A DNA stretch of 64,000 bases from Heterodera schachtii (taxonomy: Eukaryota > Nematoda > Chromadorea > Rhabditida > Heteroderidae). The position numbers were made by a program, and so were the translations under genes. Each line of letters starts with the position of its first letter. Position 1 is the first letter of the stretch. The stretch lies in the NCBI GenBank assembly GCA_023374025.1, contig SIJG01000018.1, positions 589,947 to 653,946 on the forward strand, written 5' to 3'. Shown here in pieces: positions 58,250-64,000 of this stretch. The notes beneath the pieces were generated by a model. It searched no databases. It saw only the letters and a list, made by a program, of their open reading frames with translations, and had not been told where the DNA came from.

Positions 58250-58725
58250 TTGGGGGAAAGAGTCGCGTGAGATCATTTTCCGCTGGGATTTTGCGTATCT
58301 TTTGGATTTTACAAGAAAATAAATAAATAAAGTTTCTTTCTCTCCTAAAACTCACCGATTTCCGGGAAATTCAACAAACAAAACCCAGGCGCCTTTTCTG
58401 TTAACGGTGTAAGTGTTGGTGAAAGTGTCGCCGGGGGCCACGTAAAAGTCGGCCTAAATAAATAAACATTGGGAAAGTTTTGTAATTGATCCCTCCCCTC
58501 CCCTCCCTAATGACTGTGTTATCAACTCCAATCAGTCGGAAGAAACGCACATCCGTCACATTGTGATTGCTGCCAATTAATCACAATAATTGCCTGTTCA
58601 CGTGTTAATTACGGTCCGTTTCCCCTCCCACCGAATGGACAGTGTCAATTTGTATCGCCTCGGTTTGAATGTTCGGTTTATGAATGAATCGTCGCGCCAT
58701 CTCCGACGAAATCCGTCGCCGAAAT
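58250..58725 (-). CDS. Possible small multi-exon gene of unknown function
   Basis: Three minus-strand blocks join in one frame across usable splice sites. They are MARRFIHKPNIQTEAIQIDT (about 58705-58640), DFYVAPGDTFTNTYTVNRKG (about 58450-58350) and, less surely, SQRKMISRDSFPQWMME (about 58300-58250). The acceptor of the second block (TTTATTTAG) and its donor (GTGAG) are good. Residue patterns look like real protein, but I recognise no family. The 5' and 3' ends are unknown, and it could be part of a larger gene whose remaining exons I cannot see. Confidence 0.35.
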
Positions 58726-60535
58726 GGGCGTAAAAAAGGAGGAAAAGGAGGGGAAGACAAAGGCGGGAAGGGAGGGACGGAGGGAGGAACAAAAGCATCG
58801 GAGGACGAACATTCACTCGGCACGGCAAACGGACGAAAGGCGGCGAATGGCAGCGGAGGGAGGGGACAGACTGAACAAAGAGCAAACGGTGAAAGAGCAG
58901 CGAATTCACAAAATGGGGGGGGGGGAGGGCATGGACGCGTGAAATGGCAGGGGCATGGAAGGCCAAAACGGGCACAAGGAAAACTGCGCGAATTTGAATG
59001 GGAGAGTAATGGACGACGGAGGGACTGCCGAAACGAGAAACTGATGAATAATCGAGAATTGTGAGGTGGGATTTAGTCGGAAAATGGAGATTGGCCCCGG
59101 GGGAGGGAATTTAATCTCCGCCGTGGGTCCCTCGAGAGGGCCATAAAACGAATGTTTGAGGGGTACGGGGGGAGAGGGAAAGAAGGGAAGAAAGAAAAGG
59201 GGAGGAAAGAAAAGGGGAAAGGAGGGGGAGGGGGGGGGGGGGGTTCTGAAGAGTTGCGGGATGAGAAAAGAACGTGAAATGAATGGAAGGCCTTAAGAAT
59301 GGAAATTCGATTTTGGAGCGGAACGTGGGAAGTGGGGAAGAAAACAAAAACAAACAAACCTCTCTCCCCTCTCTCCCCCCCCCCCTCCCTTCCCCTCCTT
59401 TCCCTCTCTCCCCCCCCCACCCCCTCCCTTTTCCCCCTCTCTCTCTCCCCCCATTTTTATTCCCCCATCGCTCCCTTTTTATTCCCCTTTCTTTCCACCT
59501 CACTTATCCATTCATTCTGCTCATTCGTGGAAAAAAAGAATAAAATGTGAGAAAGAAATGGGGGTTAACTTTTACTGATTCATCTGAGATGAGTCATCTC
59601 TCCTTTTTTTTTTTACCGTTTTGCCATTTCGTTTCTGATGAGACAAAACAAAACCCCAACGATCGATTGTGTGAAATGAATGAATGAATGACTGTTAGTC
59701 GGAATACTGAGCGATGCGAAGTGGACGAAATGAATGGACAGAATTGGGGACCATCGGCGGAGAGAGGGGGGGGGGGGGGGACGAGTGAAATTTGAAGTCA
59801 ATTCCATCCATTGTTTTGTCCATCGCATGAAAATTTGGCCCAGGAAAAGCGCCGGAGGGGTAGCAATTCAGAAGCTCATCTGCTTACCATTTGAATTTAA
59901 AAGTTATGACGTCTTAATGCTCTGTCGACCTTTCTCTTCTTACAGCAGCACGATGCGAGGGTTAACAATAAGAACAAAAAAATAGGGATCTATTTGCGGA
60001 ATTGGTTAAAAAAACCATTTTAAAACTCGGAAAATGAAGAGCATTTGGCACTTCTTTTTTTAAAATGATGAATCTGACAATTTGCTATAATTCTATAGCT
60101 CTTGACCAGCTAAATCTAAGAATCAGGGGATGAAGTCGAACCGACGCCTGACAATGAAAGGTCTTTGAACCAATTTAAAACGAATCCTTTTTGATGTTTT
60201 GACTAATTTATCTAACAAATATTGCTTTAGCATTTGGTTGATATATGCGTTCATATTTCTAGTATTTGTTTAGAAAAAGAATCTCCTTTTCACTGAATTA
60301 TACCATAATTTTTTGTAATTAAGCGCGTTATGAGTGCAAAATAAACAACACAAAAAAGGCAGTTCACTGTATTTTTTCAATTGTGCGCAAAATATAGTTA
60401 TTTTTGGCGTTTTGAATAAATTTGTCTAACACACACTGACACTGGGCTTAACACAGTAAGCAGCAATAAGAACAGCTGCGAGGACTGGCACTTGTTTTCA
60501 ATTCATCCTATCTTCAACTCCCAAAAACAATTGTA
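58726..60535. other. Low-complexity intergenic region upstream of HIRA
   Basis: It contains G tracts (58914-58925, 59229-59242, 59767-59780), CT-rich runs at 59355-59470 and an AT-rich section from 59960 on. The last few hundred bases before 60536 probably hold the HIRA promoter. No other gene is supported. Confidence 0.55.
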
Positions 60536-63500
60536 ATGCAAATTTTCGAGGCACCTTGGATAACGCATGAAGGCGAGTGATTAGTGGAACTCATTAATTT
60601 ATATGGAAAACTAAAAGTAAAAAATCAAAAAATTTTAGGAAAAGCATTGTTTAGAGGAGCTAAATGGAAAAAAACTTTAGGTGGCAGCATTTTTTCTCTC
60701 GACTTCCACCCCAACGGATGTAAACTCGCAACAGCAGGACAGGATCCTTCTGGTGCTGGTCTTCTGATTGTTTGGGATCTTGGCTTTCTAAACTGCCCAC
60801 CCGATTCGAAGGAGTTCAATTGCAGTCAATTACCATTGACACGAATTCCCCACACAAGTTTTTAATCTCCAAACAGTCACTGGGTAATTAGCGGATTGGT
60901 TTAAAGGGGGATCCTTCTTCCTTTAAATCAATTTCCAATGGTGTTTGCCCCCCCCCCCTCCCCCCGCTAATGGGATAATACCAAATACTAATTTTTTTCC
61001 CTACGCTCAGTGACGGTTTTGGATGGTCTTTGTGTCCTTTTTTAACATATTGCATTTCAGGTACAATAAACTGCGTTCGATGGTCAAAACATTCTGCCAC
61101 CATCAGTCGATTGGTCTGTGCTGGGGATGACTCGATGATTTGCGTTTACGAATGCGTCGGTGTTTATTCAAGCGAAGGATCCTTCAGCAACAGCTTGGAA
61201 ATGCCAACGTGTCAAAAGCGAAATATCGAAAGCTATCGCTGCACACACAAATTGTTTGCTCAATTTTAATAAATTACCGTCTCATTTGGCTTAGGTATGG
61301 CCATTCCATCGATGTGTTGCACATTGACTGGTCTTCGGATGGACGCTTTCTTGCCTCGTGCTCTTTGGACAGCACAATGTAATCACTTTGATCATTAAAA
61401 TGAAAAGGGAACCTTTTTCTCAATAATAAGACGATTTGATTCTTTTAAAGGGAAATAGCCAATTATTTTAATCCTTAAAGACATATTTGGGGATTGATTG
61501 TGACAAAACTACCCTCCGTAAAATAGTCGAATTTTAAAGCATTGTTTGGAATGCACTAAAATTACCAGAAAAGGTAATTGTCTTAAAACAAACAAATGAC
61601 GGACATGTGCGTGGAGTAAAAGGCCTCGCCTGGGACCCGATTGGTCGTTTTTTGGCCACCCAATCGGAGGACAACACTTTGAAGATCTGGCAAACCGACA
61701 GTTGGAATTGTGTGCGGACATTCCGTGAACCATTCCAAGAGGTTTTATTACGATTGTTTCTCTGAGTCAAAGGATTTCCCTTTAGTCTGCCAATTCAACA
61801 CTTTTTTGTCGCATGGATTGGTCCTCCGAAGGGTCTTTTCTTGTTGCTCCGTGCTCAATGAACAACGGTGGGCCAACCGCAAAAATATTTGTCCGGAAGG
61901 ATTGGTCACACAGACGCGACTTTGTTGGCTTTCGCAAGGCTGTTTCTTGCGTCGTAAGTTCCGGGTTTTTGTCATAAAAAACGGGAATTGGATGAAATGA
62001 GTTGCTTATTTTCAGAGGGCAAATAGCGCCTGTTTCCAGCGTGTCAATTCCATTGGCACCCATTCGGTTGTGTCTTGTTTTGCCGTTGGGTGTCGGGACC
62101 GTTCTCTCTCTGTTTGGCTTCTTCCAAATTTCGGACGGCCTTTGCTCGTCATTGACAAATTGTTCAAACTATCCGTTATTGATTTGTCTTGGTCTGTCTC
62201 TTTTTTCTGTTCATTTTCGTTTTTTGTAATTTTTACAGGAATAAACTTTTGCTTGCCGCCTGTTCCCGTGATGGCATTGTCAAACTCTTTAAGTTTTCCG
62301 AATGCGAAATTGGCCAAATGCTTTCCTCCCATGAAACGGTGTTATTACATTTATTTTTTCTTTGTAAATTGATTATATTATGCTTTAGAGTCTGCTAATT
62401 GAGCGCACTTATGGGCTTCAGCCACAGTTTTTATTACCGACAGATTCCTGCAAATTCGGCAGAGGATTTTCTGCTGATTTTGGGTACACTTCCATCTGCG
62501 ACAAAATTACCGCAACAGCAATGGAAAGAACGCTTTCGCAAGACGAACTCTTCCAAATTGCATTTAATTGTGAAGCAAAAACCAAATTCAGAACGGAAAG
62601 GATAAGGCATTTTGCCGAAAAAGCCAAGAAATTGTTAAAAGTGAGTAGAGAAACCTTTTCCAATAGCGAAACATTTAAACATTTTTTAAATTTATACTTT
62701 AGACTTTCAATACCTCAGAAGGAAAAATGACTCCACAAAAGGAAAGGACGGAAAGAAATTGTGAAGACAAACAACAAAAAAATAATGGCATTCTCAATTT
62801 CGATGGTCGTTTGTACGAGCTGAAAAAAGACGATGAACACGCCGAAGCTGTGCTTTTCGAAATGCCCGAATTGAAGCGAGTGATTTTTGTCCAAATTGGA
62901 GGCACTTCCGATGTGAGTGAATAGAAAAAAGGGCTTTCTCTTTATTCTTTATCCACATTTCTAAAGGATTCTCCTCCAATGTGCTTGGAAGTGCTCAACG
63001 GTTGTTTCGGTAGTGAGTCGACCTCCAAATTGGCTGCAATGTCCGCGGCCAAAATCAACCAAATATTTTGGGAATTTTTTGTTTCATTCCCAGTAGCATT
63101 TCTCTCTGCCAATAGGTAAATAATAACAAGTGCCAACCGACAATCAACTACCTAATACAATTTCAAAAACAGGCACATATCCATGGGTAGAATTTCGTTA
63201 AAACTGCAAAAAAAAATTTCCGATTTTTTTTTGACGGCCTCCCTATTTTTTTTTCTCGATACGAGCCTTATCAAAAACAATTAATATTTATCAGTAACAA
63301 AACAAGAAATACAAAAGTGGATTCAATTTTCATAAGTATTAATATAATCATTTCTGTAATTTTTTGACAGTCGTTGGACGGTGTTCAGTTCTTTCGACGC
63401 ACATTTTTACGTGCTCAGTACTCAAACTGGACGGCTTCAGTTTGAACTTTGCCTTGACGAACCTCTCGCAGTTCTTGAACTCGAGCAAAATCTCTGTTTG

Positions 63501-64000
63501 TCAGTTGGAATTGCGGGTTCATTTGCACTGTGGTGAGTGTTTTGAAATTTTGATAACAATTTCTCTCTCTTTTGTAAAAATTAAAAAAAATAAGTGGTTC
63601 TCATCGACCAAATTCAATTTGAAAGTGTCGGTAAAATCAATTTCAAAACATTTAAGGAAGAAATGAACAGGAAGGATCCGATAGTGGCGGTAGCGCCGCC
63701 AATTTTTAAGAATTTTTGTGTAAATTTTTAGTTGTTTATGGAAAACTTGGCCCGACGGTGCACAGACGTCACCTTGTAAAAACTTAGCAAAATTTAGAAT
63801 TATTTAATAGAACACCAAAAAGTCAAAATTTTCCATGAAATATATAATGAGCAAAATTCCAATTTAAAATATTTTTATTTTTTAAATAGAGTACGGATGG
63901 GAACTCTGAATTATATAAATAATTTTCCCATTGACCCCATTCGATTTGAGGGACCTTTTGAATGGCAAAGTTCTTGCGCGTCACTCTCTGAAGGAATTAC
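60536..64000 (+). CDS. hira-1: HIRA histone H3.3 chaperone (3' end not seen)
   Basis: HIRA deposits H3.3-H4 independently of replication. The start MQIFEAPWITHEG at 60536 parallels the family N-terminus and joins by a GC-AG intron (donor AAG|GCGAGT at 60573, acceptor ending 60680) to GGSIFSLDFHPNGCKLATAG. WD-repeat blocks follow: INCVRWSKHSATISRLVCAGDD, VLHIDWSSDGRFLASCSLD, VKGLAWDPIGRFLATQSEDN, SRMDWSSEGSFLVAPCSMNNGGPTA, CFAVGCRDRSLSVWLL and LLLAACSRDGIVKLF. A GKMTP motif near 62725 resembles the ASF1-binding B domain. The C-terminal Hira domain starts near 63365 (FSSFDAHFYVLSTQTGRLQF) and is followed to 63530 by more of the same domain. Further exons or the stop probably lie beyond 63.6 kb. 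Confidence 0.85.

Overview
The window is nuclear DNA of a eukaryote, most likely a plant-parasitic (tylenchid, cyst-nematode-like) nematode. The signs are compact genes with many 40-120 nt GT..TTTCAG/TTTTAG introns, nematode-type families (dpy-30, an egl-3/PC2 convertase, a nematode-type DEG/ENaC channel, a SWEET transporter close to the worm swt genes), tightly spaced same-strand genes that look like operons, and at least three well-supported GC-AG introns. Frequent GC-AG introns have been reported in potato cyst nematodes; the genus assignment is an inference. No rRNA, tRNA or CRISPR feature was found.

Layout. 1-3.6 kb: the 3' part of a gene with an SH3-like end, a partial tandem duplication with a hairpin element at its junction, then a multi-exon NADAR-domain gene. 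3.8-6.9 kb: NOC3 (+). 7.1-11.2 kb: VPS54 (-). 11.9-14.2 kb: DEG/ENaC channel (+). 14.6-16.3 kb: ESCO cohesin acetyltransferase (-). 16.9-18.4 kb: SWEET transporter (+). 18.5-26.3 kb: four minus-strand genes (gluconokinase, CWF19L1, GPATCH11, CCZ1), three of the gaps being only 120-225 bp; CCZ1 carries a transposon-like inverted-repeat element in an intron. 26.6-27.9 kb: NF-YB (+). 28.3-29.9 kb: DPY-30 (-). 29.9-31.0 kb: repeat-rich gap. 31.1-42.1 kb: NAA35, PP2A-B56 and DHTKD1 (+), closely spaced. 42.1-47.2 kb: a near-perfect palindrome with two divergent complete eIF5 genes. 47.4-48.2 kb: LAMTOR1 (+). 48.6-50.5 kb: a secreted, multi-module Ly6-like protein (-). 52.1-56.5 kb: PC2/EGL-3 proprotein convertase (-) with a Tc1/mariner-type non-autonomous element beside a splice acceptor. 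56.5-60.5 kb: low-complexity DNA with one uncertain small gene. 60.5 kb to the end: HIRA histone chaperone (+), probably continuing beyond the window.

Most genes are housekeeping functions: ribosome assembly, membrane trafficking and mTORC1 lysosomal signalling (VPS54, CCZ1, LAMTOR1), chromatin (ESCO, DPY-30, HIRA, NF-YB), translation (eIF5), N-terminal acetylation (NAA35), lysine/tryptophan catabolism (DHTKD1) and neuropeptide processing (PC2). The most unusual items are the eIF5 palindrome, the NADAR gene with a duplicated in-frame first exon, the transposon insertions within CCZ1 and PC2 introns, and the repeated GC-AG introns. Gene models were made by hand from conserved protein blocks and splice signals, so exon edges not listed explicitly are approximate.
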